From assembly GCA_041574955.1 (NCBI GenBank), contig JBFGNS010000012.1, forward strand, positions 1 to 46,137: a stretch of DNA of 46,137 bases, read 5' to 3'. This DNA is from CALZJC01 sp041574955. GTDB lineage: Bacteria > Acidobacteriota > Thermoanaerobaculia > Multivoradales > JAHEKO01. A program made the position numbers and the translations under genes. The notes beneath the pieces were generated by a model that saw only the letters and a list, made by a program, of their open reading frames with translations, searched no databases and had not been told where the DNA came from. Of this stretch, positions 1-9,500 are shown one piece after another (the stretch's first letter is position 1; each line of letters begins with the position of its first letter).

Positions 1-480
1 GAGGCGTGCGGCGTCTCGACCGCCGAGATGACCGGCGGCGTGCTCGCCACCAGCTCCTACTTCGACGGCCAGGGCCGGCGCTCGCTGCCGTGGCCGGCCG
101 GGGCGCTGGCCGAGGACGGCCTGCCGGCCACCCTGCGCGACCACGTGACCGGCGAGCTACCGGCCAGCCTGAGCGTCTTCCCGACCCTGATGGCGGGCCG
201 GTTCGCGCCGCTCCAGCCGGCCGCGTTCGCGCTCAGCCGACGGCAGGTGAGCGGTGTCGAGCTGCCGGTGGGCGAGGTGTCGGGCGTCGAGCTGCGGCTC
301 GAGCGCGGCGGTGACTGGATGAGCTACCTGTTCAGCGCCGATCCGCCCCACGAGCTGCTCGCCCTCGGCCGCTCGGACGGCACCGAGTACCGGCTGGCGC
401 GGTGCGAGCGCATTCCGTACTGGCGGATGAACGGGCCGGGCAGCGAGGCGTGGCTGCCGCCCACCGTGCGCTCGCGCTGA
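1..480 (+). CDS. Unrecognised protein, 5'-truncated by the window edge
   Basis: The frame is open from the first base to the TGA at 478-480, so the true start lies upstream of the window; an internal ATG at 28 is not convincing because the frame continues before it. About 159 residues are visible, with no membrane segment and no motif I recognise. The C-terminal half is rich in short alternating hydrophobic/charged stretches that look like beta strands, including a repeated SGVEL pair near residues 80-95. Codon use is the same GC-rich pattern as the neighbours. It reads toward the propeller/M28 gene but is separated from it by about 170 bases with a probable promoter, so the two need not be co-transcribed. 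Function unknown. Confidence 0.6.
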   Translation, partial: EACGVSTAEMTGGVLATSSYFDGQGRRSLPWPAGALAEDGLPATLRDHVTGELPASLSVFPTLMAGRFAPLQPAAFALSRRQVSGVELPVGEVSGVELRLERGGDWMSYLFSADPPHELLALGRSDGTEYRLARCERIPYWRMNGPGSEAWLPPTVRSR

Positions 481-528
481 CCCCACCCGGGCGGACGGGC
501 CGGTGTGCGGGGCTCGTGTCGGCGGTTG

Positions 529-534
529 TAAACT
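529..534 (+). promoter_or_regulatory. Putative -10 element (TAAACT)
   Basis: TAAACT stands out in a GC-rich intergenic region about 115 bases ahead of the ATG at 650. No convincing -35 hexamer lies at the right distance. Supported only by hexamer similarity and position. Confidence 0.3.
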
Positions 535-649
535 AGCCGTGGCGGCTGCGCGCGGCCGACTGCCTCGGCTCGGCCCGGAGCCAGCGCCCGACCCCTACCC
601 ACCTCTAACCGGTCCCTTGCGGTCCAGACGTCCCCGGGAGCCTTCATCG

Positions 650-3397
650 ATGATCTCGATCCCTGTCCTCCGTAGCCATGGCCGCGCCCTGCTGCTGGTG
701 CTGCTGGTCGCCGCCGTCGCCGCTCCGGCAGCCGCCGGCACCCTGCACGACGAGCGCGAGACCCACCTCGCCGACGTCCGTCAGCTCACCTCCGGCGGCG
801 AGAACGCCGAAGCCTACTGGTCGCCCGACGGCAAGGAGCTGATCTTCCAGTCGACCCGGCCGCCGTTCGAATGCGACCAGATCTTCCGGCTGCCGCTGGC
901 CTCGCCGGAAAAGCTGACCCTGGTGTCGACAGGCCGCGGTCGCACCACTTGCGCCTACTACACGGCTGATGGCGAGCGGCTGATCTACTCCTCGACCGAC
1001 GCCGCCGGCGACGCCTGTCCGCCGAACCCGGACCGCTCGCGCGGCTACGTCTGGCCGATCTACAGCAGCTACCAGATCTACAGCGCGGCGCTCGACGGCT
1101 CGGACCGCGTGGCGCTGACCGACAGCGAGGCGTACGACGCCGAGGCCACGGTGTGCTCGGTGGACGGCTCGATCGTCTTCACCTCGGCGCGCGACGGCGA
1201 CCTCGAGCTCTACCGCATGGACGCCGACGGCGCGAACGTCAAGCGGCTCACCGAGACGCCCGGCTACGACGGCGGCGCCTTCTTCTCGCGCGACTGCTCG
1301 CGCATCGTGTGGCGTGCGTCGCGCCCGACCGGCGACGAGCTGGCCGACTACCAGGCGCTGCTTGCCGACGGCCTCATCCGGCCAGGCAAGCTCGAGCTGT
1401 GGGTGGCCAACGCCGACGGCTCCGAGCCGCGCCAGGTGACCTACCTGGGCGGTGCCAACTTCGCTCCCTACTTCACGCCGGACGGCAGCCGCATCCTGTT
1501 CTCCACCAACCACCACTCGGAGCGCGGCCGCGAGTTCGACATCTTCGCGGTCAACGTCGACGGCACCGGCCTCGAGCGCATCACCTGGACCGAGGGTTTC
1601 GACGGCTTCCCGATGTTCTCGCCCGACGGCAGCATGCTGGCGTTCGCCTCCAACCGCAACCAGGGCAAGCCGGGCGAGACCGACGTCTACGTGGCGCGCT
1701 GGGTGGACGGCGAGCCGCCGGCCGCCGACGCGGCGCCCGACCGCTACCTGGCCGACGTCGCCTGGCTGGCCGACGACCTGCGCGACGGCCGCGGCATCGG
1801 CACCGCCGGCCTGGAGCAGGCGGCTGCTTGGCTCGAGCAACAGTTCCGCGCCATCGGCCTCGAGCCGGCGGCCGGCGACGGCTCCTACCGGCAGACGTTC
1901 GAGGCGCCGGTGGCGGTGGAGCGCGGCGCCGCCACCCGGCTGACGATCGACGGCGAGCCGCTGGCCGAAGACGCCTTCGTCGTCCCCGGTTTCTCGGCCT
2001 CGGCGGAGGTGACGGCGCCGGTGGTGTTCGCCGGCTGGGGGATCGACTCGCACGAGCACGGCGTCGAGGACTACGCCGGCCTGGACGTCGAGGGCAAGAT
2101 CGTGCTGGTCCGCCGGTTCACACCCGAGGACGGTCTGTTCGAGGACCAGAAGGTGCGCGCCCGCCTCGGCGACCTGCGCTACAAGGCGTTCACCGCCCGT
2201 GAGCACGGCGCCGCCGGCCTGCTGGTGGCCGATCTGGCGCCCGCCGACGGCGAGGCCGAGGACGAGCCGCCGCTGCCGGCGATGCGGGTCGACACCAAAG
2301 GTGACGCCGGCATCCCGCTGGCCGTGCTGACGCGAGCCGCCGCCGAGCCGCTGCTCGAGGGCGAGCACCGGGTCGGCCTGACCACCGAGCTGGTCGTCGA
2401 GACGCGGCCGGTGCACAACATCGTCGGGCGGCTGCCCGCCGGCGGCGATCGGCTCGACGGCGCTGTGGTGATCGGTGCCCACTACGACCATCTCGGGATG
2501 GGCGGACCGAACTCGCTCGCTCCCGACGCTCACGAGCCCCACAACGGTGCCGACGACAACGCCTCGGGCGTCGCCGCGCTGCTCGAGGCCGCCCGCTCGC
2601 TGGCGGCGCGCCGCGACGAGCAGCGGCGCGACGTCTGGGTAGTGGCGTTCACCGGCGAGGAGGATGGGCTGCTCGGCTCCGGCCGCTTCACCAAGGAGCC
2701 GCCGTCCGGGCTGGTGATGGACGAGGTGGTGGCGATGGTCAACATGGACATGGTGGGCCGGATGCGCAACAACCGGCTGTCGGTGCTCGGCGCCGAGTCG
2801 GCGGAGGAGTGGAAGGAGCTGGTCGAGCCGGCGTGCGCCGAGCTCGGGGTCGACTGCCACCTGGGAGGCGACGGCTACGGACCGTCGGACCAGACGTCGT
2901 TCTTCGCCGTCGGCGTGCCGGTGCTGCACCTGTTCACCGGTGCCCACGAGGACTACCACAAGCCGTCGGACGACTGGCAGGAGATCAACGCCGCCGGCGG
3001 CGCGCGGGTGGCGGCCCTCGCCGCCAGGCTGACGGCCGACCTCACCGGCCGCGGCGGGCGGCTGACCTACAAGGAGGCCACGGCGCCGGCGCCGGCCGGC
3101 GACGTGCGCTCGTTCGGCGCCTCGCTGGGCACCATCCCAGACTACGCCGGCACGCCCGACGGCCGGCCCGGCATGCTGCTGGCCGGCGTGCGGCCGGACG
3201 GCCCGGCCGACCAGGCCGGCCTCGAGCGAGGCGATCTGATCGTCGAGCTGGCCGGCCGCGAGGTGCGCGACGTCTACGACCTGATGTACGTGCTGCGCGA
3301 GGCCAAGCCGGGAGACGAGGCCACCGTGGTCGTCGAGCGCGACGGTGAGCGGCTGACGCTGCCGATCGTCTTCGGCGCGCGGCAGAGCGTGCGCTGA
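650..3397 (+). CDS. Secreted TolB-like propeller / M28 metallopeptidase / PDZ protein
   Basis: The 915-residue protein combines three modules. Residues 1-29 form a signal peptide (Leu/Val/Ala-rich core ending in Ala-rich residues). Residues about 40-360 carry PD40/TolB-type repeats with YWSPDG, FTPDGS and MFSPDGS signatures. Residues about 440-560 resemble a protease-associated insert. The M28 aminopeptidase domain follows, with the expected two-zinc ligands: HYDH near 612, GADDNASG near 634, the catalytic GEEDG near 670, NMDMVG near 697 and a distal His in HEDYHKP near 767. A C-terminal PDZ domain spans about 830-910. It is likely an exported aminopeptidase for peptide scavenging or cell-envelope processing; the substrate cannot be read. 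The ATG at 650 is chosen because it begins the signal peptide; the open frame extends to 503 without signal character. Confidence 0.9.
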   Translation: MISIPVLRSHGRALLLVLLVAAVAAPAAAGTLHDERETHLADVRQLTSGGENAEAYWSPDGKELIFQSTRPPFECDQIFRLPLASPEKLTLVSTGRGRTTCAYYTADGERLIYSSTDAAGDACPPNPDRSRGYVWPIYSSYQIYSAALDGSDRVALTDSEAYDAEATVCSVDGSIVFTSARDGDLELYRMDADGANVKRLTETPGYDGGAFFSRDCSRIVWRASRPTGDELADYQALLADGLIRPGKLELWVANADGSEPRQVTYLGGANFAPYFTPDGSRILFSTNHHSERGREFDIFAVNVDGTGLERITWTEGFDGFPMFSPDGSMLAFASNRNQGKPGETDVYVARWVDGEPPAADAAPDRYLADVAWLADDLRDGRGIGTAGLEQAAAWLEQQFRAIGLEPAAGDGSYRQTFEAPVAVERGAATRLTIDGEPLAEDAFVVPGFSASAEVTAPVVFAGWGIDSHEHGVEDYAGLDVEGKIVLVRRFTPEDGLFEDQKVRARLGDLRYKAFTAREHGAAGLLVADLAPADGEAEDEPPLPAMRVDTKGDAGIPLAVLTRAAAEPLLEGEHRVGLTTELVVETRPVHNIVGRLPAGGDRLDGAVVIGAHYDHLGMGGPNSLAPDAHEPHNGADDNASGVAALLEAARSLAARRDEQRRDVWVVAFTGEEDGLLGSGRFTKEPPSGLVMDEVVAMVNMDMVGRMRNNRLSVLGAESAEEWKELVEPACAELGVDCHLGGDGYGPSDQTSFFAVGVPVLHLFTGAHEDYHKPSDDWQEINAAGGARVAALAARLTADLTGRGGRLTYKEATAPAPAGDVRSFGASLGTIPDYAGTPDGRPGMLLAGVRPDGPADQAGLERGDLIVELAGREVRDVYDLMYVLREAKPGDEATVVVERDGERLTLPIVFGARQSVR

Positions 3398-3420
3398 GCC
3401 GCGCGGGGCGCGAGCTGGCG

Positions 3421-4410
3421 ATGGGGCGCGCGGCAGCCGGCCTGGCCGGCCATCTGCGGACCCTCGGCCGCTACTTCGGCGACTCGGTCTGGCCGCCCGC
3501 GCCGCCCGCCGCCGAGCCGTGGCGCGGCAACGTCGAGGATCGGGTGCGAGGCAGGGTGCCGGTCACCGGCCGGTTCACCCCCGCGCCCGCCGCGGCCGGC
3601 GACACCCTGGCGGTGTTGGTGCACGGCATCGGCGGCGACGCCGACAGCCGCTACCTGGCCTCGGCGGCGCGCGGCGCGCAGCAGCTCGGGCTGGCCTCGC
3701 TGCGGCTCAACCTGCGCGGCAGCGATCCCGTCGCCGGCGACCTCTACCACGCAGGCCTGACCGCCGAGCTCCACGCCGCGGTGGCGCACCCGGCGTTCGC
3801 CGCCTTCCGGCGGATCGTGGTGATGGGCTACTCGCTGGGCGGCCACCTGGTGCTGCGGTTCGCCGCCGAGTCTGAGGACCCGCGGGTGGCGGCGGTCGGG
3901 GCGGTGTGCGCGCCGCTCGACTTGGCCGCAGCCTCGAGCGCCTTCGAGCGCCCGGCGTGCGCGCCCTACCGCGCCTACGTCATGCGCCGGCTGCGCGGAA
4001 TCTACCGCCGGCTGGAGCAGGCCGGCGCGCCGCTGCCGAACCCCTACCGAGTGGTGCGCCAGGCGCGCACTCTGCGCCAGTGGGACGAGCTCACCGTCGT
4101 GCCGCGTTTCGGCTTCCGCGATCCCGACGACTACTACGCCCGCGCCAGCGCCGCCCCGGTGGTGGACCGGCTGCGAGTGCCGGCCCTGCTGCTGGCCGCC
4201 GAGCGCGACCCGATGGTGCCGCCGGCCGCCATCCGCCCGTTCGAGCCGGCGGCGGTGAGCGGCGCGCCGCTCACCGTCGAATGGCATCCGACCGCGGGCC
4301 ACGTGGCGTTCCCGGGCCGCCTCCGCCTTGGCGTTGCCGGCCCGCCGGGCCTCGAGCCGCAGCTGCTGGCCCGGCTGCTCGCGCTGGGCGAGGGGGCGCG
4401 CGCGGCGTAA
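3421..4410 (+). CDS. Alpha/beta hydrolase, YheT (UPF0017) family
   Basis: The 329-residue protein has the alpha/beta hydrolase layout: an oxyanion-type HGIGG near residue 70, the nucleophile elbow GYSLGG with Ser138, a candidate acid Asp263 in ERDPMVP and His294 in AGHVAFPG. The N-terminal lead, the LNLRGSD stretch and the long lid after the elbow match YheT-type esterases, whose physiological substrates are poorly known. No signal peptide is seen, so it is probably cytoplasmic. It starts 23 bases after the M28 gene and may share its transcript. The family call is firm; substrate is unknown. Confidence 0.85.
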   Translation: MGRAAAGLAGHLRTLGRYFGDSVWPPAPPAAEPWRGNVEDRVRGRVPVTGRFTPAPAAAGDTLAVLVHGIGGDADSRYLASAARGAQQLGLASLRLNLRGSDPVAGDLYHAGLTAELHAAVAHPAFAAFRRIVVMGYSLGGHLVLRFAAESEDPRVAAVGAVCAPLDLAAASSAFERPACAPYRAYVMRRLRGIYRRLEQAGAPLPNPYRVVRQARTLRQWDELTVVPRFGFRDPDDYYARASAAPVVDRLRVPALLLAAERDPMVPPAAIRPFEPAAVSGAPLTVEWHPTAGHVAFPGRLRLGVAGPPGLEPQLLARLLALGEGARAA

Positions 4411-4516
4411 CAAAACCGCCGGCGCCGGCGCCTACCCACACGTAACGGGCAGCGGCGAACGCGGCGGAGAGCCGCGTCGTCATCCCAGTCGAACTCCAGG
4501 AGAGGAGAGCGAATCG

Positions 4517-4762
4517 ATGCCGGTCCACATGGTGAAGAACTACGTCCTGCGCTACGACCTCGACCAGGATCGTCCGTGGCTGATCGTCCACTACCAGGTC
4601 GACGGCCAGTGGAAGAACGTCAACTGGTTCCCGCCCAAGGAAGACGCCGTCTACCTGGCCGACATGCTGCGCAACGAGAAGCCGGTCTACTACGTGGAGG
4701 GCCGCAGCGGCAAGAAGTGGCTGACAACCGCCTCGGAGCAGGTCGGAGAGGAGGAGACCTAG
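4517..4762 (+). CDS. Small conserved-looking protein of unknown function
   Basis: This 81-residue protein starts at the ATG at 4517 because a purine-rich AGGAGAGGAGAG ribosome-binding stretch lies just upstream; the open frame extends further 5' but only over the end of the hydrolase gene. It is rich in Trp and Tyr, with KNYVLRYDLD near the start, a WFPPKEDAVYLADML helix in the middle and an acidic tail. No Cys, no membrane segment and no known motif. It may be a compact beta-rich binding protein, but no function can be assigned. Its strong ribosome-binding site suggests efficient translation. Confidence 0.7.
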   Translation: MPVHMVKNYVLRYDLDQDRPWLIVHYQVDGQWKNVNWFPPKEDAVYLADMLRNEKPVYYVEGRSGKKWLTTASEQVGEEET

Positions 4763-4784
4763 CCTCAGCTCCTCACCCATGATC

Positions 4785-4799
4785 TGCGGCGCAGCCGCA
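4785..4799. repeat. Small hairpin after the 81-residue gene
   Basis: TGCGGC and GCCGCA flank a GCA loop in the stretch between the small gene and the next propeller gene. The element GATCTGCGGCG at 4781 recurs at 4809. It could help end transcription, but there is no T-run. Nothing else was recognised between 4763 and 5003. Confidence 0.3.
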
Positions 4800-5003
4800 T
4801 CTGCCTGAGATCTGCGGCGTCACGCTCCCGCCGGTCATCCTCGGCGTGCTGCCAGCACCTCGCGCCGGGGCACCGCCCGAAAGGTGGTCCGGTCGCCAGA
4901 CCGCGCATCTCCAGACAGTTGCGGCCGCTCGCCACGACCGCAGGTGAGAAGGTCGGGCCAGGCGCCCGCGCGTACCCCCTGCGCGCGTCCGGGCCGGGCG
5001 TAT

Positions 5004-5009
5004 TAGGAT
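5004..5009 (+). promoter_or_regulatory. Putative -10 element (TAGGAT)
   Basis: TAGGAT lies 30 bases before the GTG at 5040. No matching -35 hexamer is visible. It fits the TAnnnT pattern seen ahead of many genes in this window. Confidence 0.35.
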
Positions 5010-5039
5010 GCCGTCCGCTCGCATCGAAAGGGGGTGCCA

Positions 5040-6008
5040 GTGAGAGACAGACTGTTGCACGCCGCGCTGGCGGCCGTCTGGTGCGCCGCGGCGCCGGTCC
5101 ACACATCGGAGGCCGCGGCCGCCGGGCCTCCCGACCTGCCCCGCCACGAGCTCATCCTGGCGCGCCACTCCGACGCGGCGCGCACCGACTACGACGTCTG
5201 GCGGATGTGCGGCGACGGCAGCCAGCTTGCCGCGCTGGTGGTGGAGGAGGGGCACCAGTTCCAGCTCTCGGTGGCGCCTGATGGCAGCGAGTTCCTCTAC
5301 ACCAGCAGGCCACCCGGCGGCAAGGGCGACATCTGGCGCCGTGGCTTCGGCCGCGGTGAGCCGGTCAACCTGACCGACCATCCCGCCAACGACGTGCAGC
5401 CGGCCTGGTCGCCCGACGGCAAGCGGGTGGCGTTCTTCTCGGACCGGGATGCCGAGAAGCCCGACCTGTACCTCCTGGAGCTCGAGGACGGCTCGGTTAC
5501 CCGGCTGACCGACAACGCCTTCCACGACTCGGGCGCCGCCTGGTCGCCGGACGGCGGCTCGATCCTCTTCACCCGCTACTTCCCGGGCTCCGAGGAGGCG
5601 GCGGAGCGGCGCGAGGGCGCGGGCGAGATCTTCCGGCTCGACCTCGCGAGCGGGGAGGAGGTCCAGCTCACCGAGCTCGGCGGCTACAACGGCGACGTCA
5701 CCTACGCTCCCGACGGCAGCTGGATCGCCTTCCACCGCGCCGCCGACGGCGGCGTCGAGCTGTGGCGGATCGACGCCGACGGCTCCGATCCCCGGCCGCT
5801 GACCGACACCCCGATCGACGAGTACACGCCGCGATTCTCGCCCGACGGCGGCTGGATCGCGTTCACCGCCGGTAGCGGCCACGACGGCCTGGGCACCTTC
5901 GACCTGTACCTGATGCGCCCCGACGGCTCCGACCGCCGGCTGCTCAACGCCGCCCCCAACACCGAGGCGTGGCACGAATGGCGGCCGGGCGAGCACACCT
6001 GCCGCTGA
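5040..6008 (+). CDS. Secreted TolB-like (PD40) beta-propeller protein
   Basis: About 322 residues: an Ala-rich N-terminal signal-like segment followed by five to six PD40/WD40-like blades with repeated SPDG motifs (AWSPDGKRVAFFSDRD, SPDGGSILFTRY, FSPDGGWIAFT). The family is periplasmic or secreted, and the propeller usually binds peptides or proteins. No enzymatic domain is attached, unlike the propeller at 650-3397, which shares this repeat type. GTG at 5040 is preferred because AAAGGGGG precedes it at normal spacing; GTG at 5034, two codons earlier, is also possible. Partner unknown. Confidence 0.8.
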   Translation: MRDRLLHAALAAVWCAAAPVHTSEAAAAGPPDLPRHELILARHSDAARTDYDVWRMCGDGSQLAALVVEEGHQFQLSVAPDGSEFLYTSRPPGGKGDIWRRGFGRGEPVNLTDHPANDVQPAWSPDGKRVAFFSDRDAEKPDLYLLELEDGSVTRLTDNAFHDSGAAWSPDGGSILFTRYFPGSEEAAERREGAGEIFRLDLASGEEVQLTELGGYNGDVTYAPDGSWIAFHRAADGGVELWRIDADGSDPRPLTDTPIDEYTPRFSPDGGWIAFTAGSGHDGLGTFDLYLMRPDGSDRRLLNAAPNTEAWHEWRPGEHTCR

Positions 6009-6057
6009 CCCGGCCGCCGCAGTCACCGCGGCTCCTGCCGTGGAGGAGGAACACGAG

Positions 6058-6459
6058 ATGAGCGACAGCGACAACGCCGCCTTCGGTCTGGCCCGCCTCG
6101 GCCAGATCGCCGTGCCGGTCACCGACATCGACCGCGCGGTCGCGTTCTACCGCGACGTCCTGGGTATGCGCTTCCTGTTCCAGGCGCCGCCGGGGCTCGG
6201 CTTCTTCGACCTCGACGGCGTTCGCCTGATGCTCGACGCGCCGGCCGCCGAGCACGCCGGCAACGCTTCGGTCCTCTACTACAAGGTGGACGACATCCAG
6301 GCGGCGCACGCCACCCTGGTCGCGCGCGGCGTCACCTTCGAGGGCGAGCCCCACCTGATCGCCAGGCTCCCGGACCACGAGCTGTGGATGGCGTTCTTCC
6401 GCGACCCCGACCGCAACCTGCTGGCGCTGATGAGCGAGATCAGACGGCAGGGCGGCTGA
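6058..6459 (+). CDS. VOC superfamily (glyoxalase/dioxygenase-like) protein
   Basis: A 133-residue single-domain VOC protein with paired beta-alpha-beta-beta-beta modules: IAVPVTDIDRAVAFYRDVLG near the start and a mirrored VDDIQAAHATLVARG half, ending in FFRDPDRNLLALMSE. The closing Glu typical of metal-binding VOC proteins is present in that last motif. The fold serves glyoxalases, ring-cleaving dioxygenases and resistance proteins, so the reaction cannot be named. ATG at 6058 follows GGAGGAGG with good spacing; the GTG at 6040 would place the ribosome-binding site inside the gene. Convergent with the histidine kinase. Confidence 0.85.
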   Translation: MSDSDNAAFGLARLGQIAVPVTDIDRAVAFYRDVLGMRFLFQAPPGLGFFDLDGVRLMLDAPAAEHAGNASVLYYKVDDIQAAHATLVARGVTFEGEPHLIARLPDHELWMAFFRDPDRNLLALMSEIRRQGG

Positions 6460-6493
6460 CGCCCGGCCAGGCCGTCACGGTCGAACCCTGTTC

Positions 6494-6508
6494 GGCCCCG
6501 GACGGGCC
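6494..6508. terminator. Possible hairpin between convergent genes
   Basis: GGCCC and GGGCC flank a 5-base loop between the stop codons of the VOC gene and the oppositely oriented kinase gene. No T-tract is seen, so a role in termination is only a guess from position. Confidence 0.25.
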
Positions 6509-6557
6509 CCCTGCCCAAGCGCTTCGGCCGCTGGACCGCCTCTCGCAATCGAACGGG

Positions 6558-9500
6558 CTAGCTCGCCCGCGTGCCGGCCGGCGGCGGCTGGCCGAGCGTG
6601 AAGCAGAAGGTGGAGCCGTTGCCGCCGCCATCGGACTCGACCCAGATGCGACCGCCGTGAGCCTCGATCACCCGTTTGGCGATCGCCAGGCCCAACCCGG
6701 TGCCGTCCGCCGCCGAGTCCAGCTTCTCGAAGATGCGGAAAACCTTGTCGTGGAACTGCGGGTCGATGCCAATGCCGTTGTCGCGCACGAAGATCACCTG
6801 CTCCTCGCCGTCGAGGCGGCAGCCGACCTCCACCCGTGGCCGAGACTGCTCGCCCATGAACCGAGCGGCATTGTCGATCAGATTCTGCAGCACCTCCATG
6901 ATCTGCGTCGGATCGGCGAGCACCCGCGGCAGCTGCGGCGAGATCAGAATCTCCACCTTGCGGTCGGTGAGGCGTCCCTGTACTGCGGCGACGGCCTGGC
7001 GCGCGAGCTCGCCCAGGTCGGTCCGCTCGAACCGGCTCTCGCGGCTCTCCATGCGCCACAGCTTGTGGAGCTGGTCCAGCAGGCGGCTCATCGCCTCGGC
7101 CGCCTCGCGAATCCGCTTGAGGTTCTCTTCCATCCTCTGTTCATCGCCCGCCCGCCGGTCCTTCTCCAGCAGACCGAGAAAGCCCTGAATGGTGAAGACC
7201 GGGCTCTTCAGATCGTGCGAGATCGAGTAGGTGAGGTGCTCGAGCTGCTCGTTTCTCATCTCGAGCTTGCGGATGAGCTGCATCCGCTCGTGCTCGAGCC
7301 TCCGCTGCTCGACGAGGAGCTTTTCGAGCATCAGGCTGCGGCGGCTCACCACCGCCACCCGCCAGCGATAGACGGTCCAGGGACCCGCGATCAGGGCCCC
7401 GGCGACCAGCAGGAGGAAGGCAGGCGTCTGATAGAAACGGGGCCGCACCCGCACCCTGAGCACCGCCTCTCGCGAGTTCCAGACGCCGTCGTTGTTGGCG
7501 GCGATGACGCGGAACGAGAAAGCTCCGGGCGGCAGCCCGGTGTACAGGGCTTTGCGCTCGCGGCCGGCGTCGAGCCAGTGCTCGTCGAACCCCTCGAGCC
7601 GGTACCTGACCACCACCTTCTCGGGCGCCTGGAAGCTCAGGGCGGCGAAGGAGAATTCGAAGCGTCGGCGGCCGGGAGGCACGTCTATGGCCGCATCGGA
7701 GGCCGCCGGCGGCGCGACTTCCCTGCCGTCGATCGTCAGTCGCCTGATCAGCACCGGCGGCGGTACCGGGTTGCTTGGCACGTGGTAGGGATCGATCACC
7801 GAGACACCGCCCAGAGTCGGCACCCAGAGCCTGCCGTCGGAAGCCAGATGCATGTGGGTGGCGCCCGTGCACTGCGACTCGGCCATGCCGTCGGCTTCGT
7901 CGAGCAGATCGGGCTCCAGGATCTCCCGCTCGCCGTCCAGGAACGCCACGAGCTCGGACTTCTTCACTCGCACCACGCCCTTGTTGCTGCTCATCCATGC
8001 GTAGCCCCGGTCGTCCTCCCGATAGTCGTAGACCGCATCGGCAGGCAGACCGTTCTGCGCCGTGAGCGCCGCGATCTCGCCGTCTCGCATCCGGGCGAGA
8101 CCGCCGGTCGTGCACAACCAGATCACGCCCTCGTCATCGACCGAGGCGTTGAACACCAGGCTGCCGGGCAGGCCCGCCTCGGCCTGGTAGCTGGTGACCT
8201 CGCCGTCGGCTGCCAGTACCGCCAGGCCTTCCTGGGTGCCGACCAGGAGGTTCCCGGCGGCGTCCTCAGCGATGGAGAGGACGAAATCCGACGGCAGCCC
8301 ATCCGCCACGCCGAAGGCCTCGAAGCCGCCGCCTTCGGCAACCCTGACCAGACCGCCCCCGCGGGTAGCGGCCCACAGCCGGCCACTGGAATCCTCGTAC
8401 ACCAGCCGCACCTGGTTGGTCGGCAAGCCGCTCGCGGTGGTGAACAGCGTCTCCTCTCCGTCACGCAGCCTGAGCAGGCCAGCGTATGACGAGATCCAGA
8501 GGTCGCCGCGGCTGTCCTCGAGAAAGGCACGCACCCGGACTTCCGGCAGGCCGGTTCCCGACGTGAAGCGCGACACCCCGCCGTCCGCGATCACGTCGAC
8601 CGCTCCGAGATCGCCGCCCACCAGAATGCTGCCGTCGCTCCTCTCGTACAGACTGTTGACGCGCTCAGAAGAAAGCCCGCTGGCACGGGTGAAGTTGCGG
8701 AACTTGCCGGCGCGCAACTGGTAGAGGCCGCTGGTGTAGCTCGAGATCCAGACGCTTCCCTCGTGATCGAAGGCGAGGCTGTTGACCGAGTGCAGCGAAC
8801 GACCGTCGAGGCTCGTGAGGTGCTCGAACCTGTCGGAACCGGCGCGGCGCCGGAAGAGACCCTGCTCGGCGGCTACCCAGAGACTGCCGTAGTCGTCCTC
8901 CGCCAAGCCGAAGATCTCGACGCCCTCGAGCTGCGGCGATTTGCCGGTCGCGCCGTCGAGGTAGCGATACAGACCTCCCTGCGTGCCGATCCAGAGGCCC
9001 CCGGCGGCAGCTTCGGAGAGGCTCGTGACGCTTGCATCGGCCAGGCCCGTGGCCGGCCCGACCGTCTCGTAGCGCCCGTCCGTGAGGCGGATCAGGCCCC
9101 TGCCCTCGGTGCCGAACCACAGCACTCCGTGACGATCTTCGAAGACGGCGCGAACCGGGATCGCCGTCAGGTCGGGATGATCGACCGGCACCAGCCGTTT
9201 CTGCTCGACTCGGAAGGCGCCCTGGTTCGCGGTGCCGACCCACAGCACGCCGGAGCGATCCACTTGCAGAGCGCGAACCGAGGTCAGCGTTTGCTCTGCC
9301 GCCAGCGGCGCCAGCCGTCCGTCCTCGAACTTCCAGACCCCCTTGTCCTGGGTGGCGATCCACAACCGGTTGCCGTCCTCGACCAGGCCGTAGAACGAGC
9401 TGGCGGTCAGCGCGGGTACGGTGTCCTGGGTGAAGACCTCGAACTCGATGCCGTCGAAGCGGGCCAGACCTCCGAAGCCGGAGATCCAGAGATCGCCAGC

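Noticed and set aside
644..2959. Long minus-strand open frame (771 codons) opposite the M28 gene
   Set aside because: A shadow of codon bias in GC-rich coding DNA; its translation is low-complexity Arg/Val/His/Gly-rich with no recognisable motif.
4418..4429. GC palindrome after the YheT-like gene as a terminator
   Set aside because: Such short GC palindromes are common by chance at this composition and no T-tract follows.
6384..8489. Long plus-strand open frame opposite the histidine kinase
   Set aside because: The minus-strand kinase has clear domains; the plus frame has none and runs into the VOC gene end.
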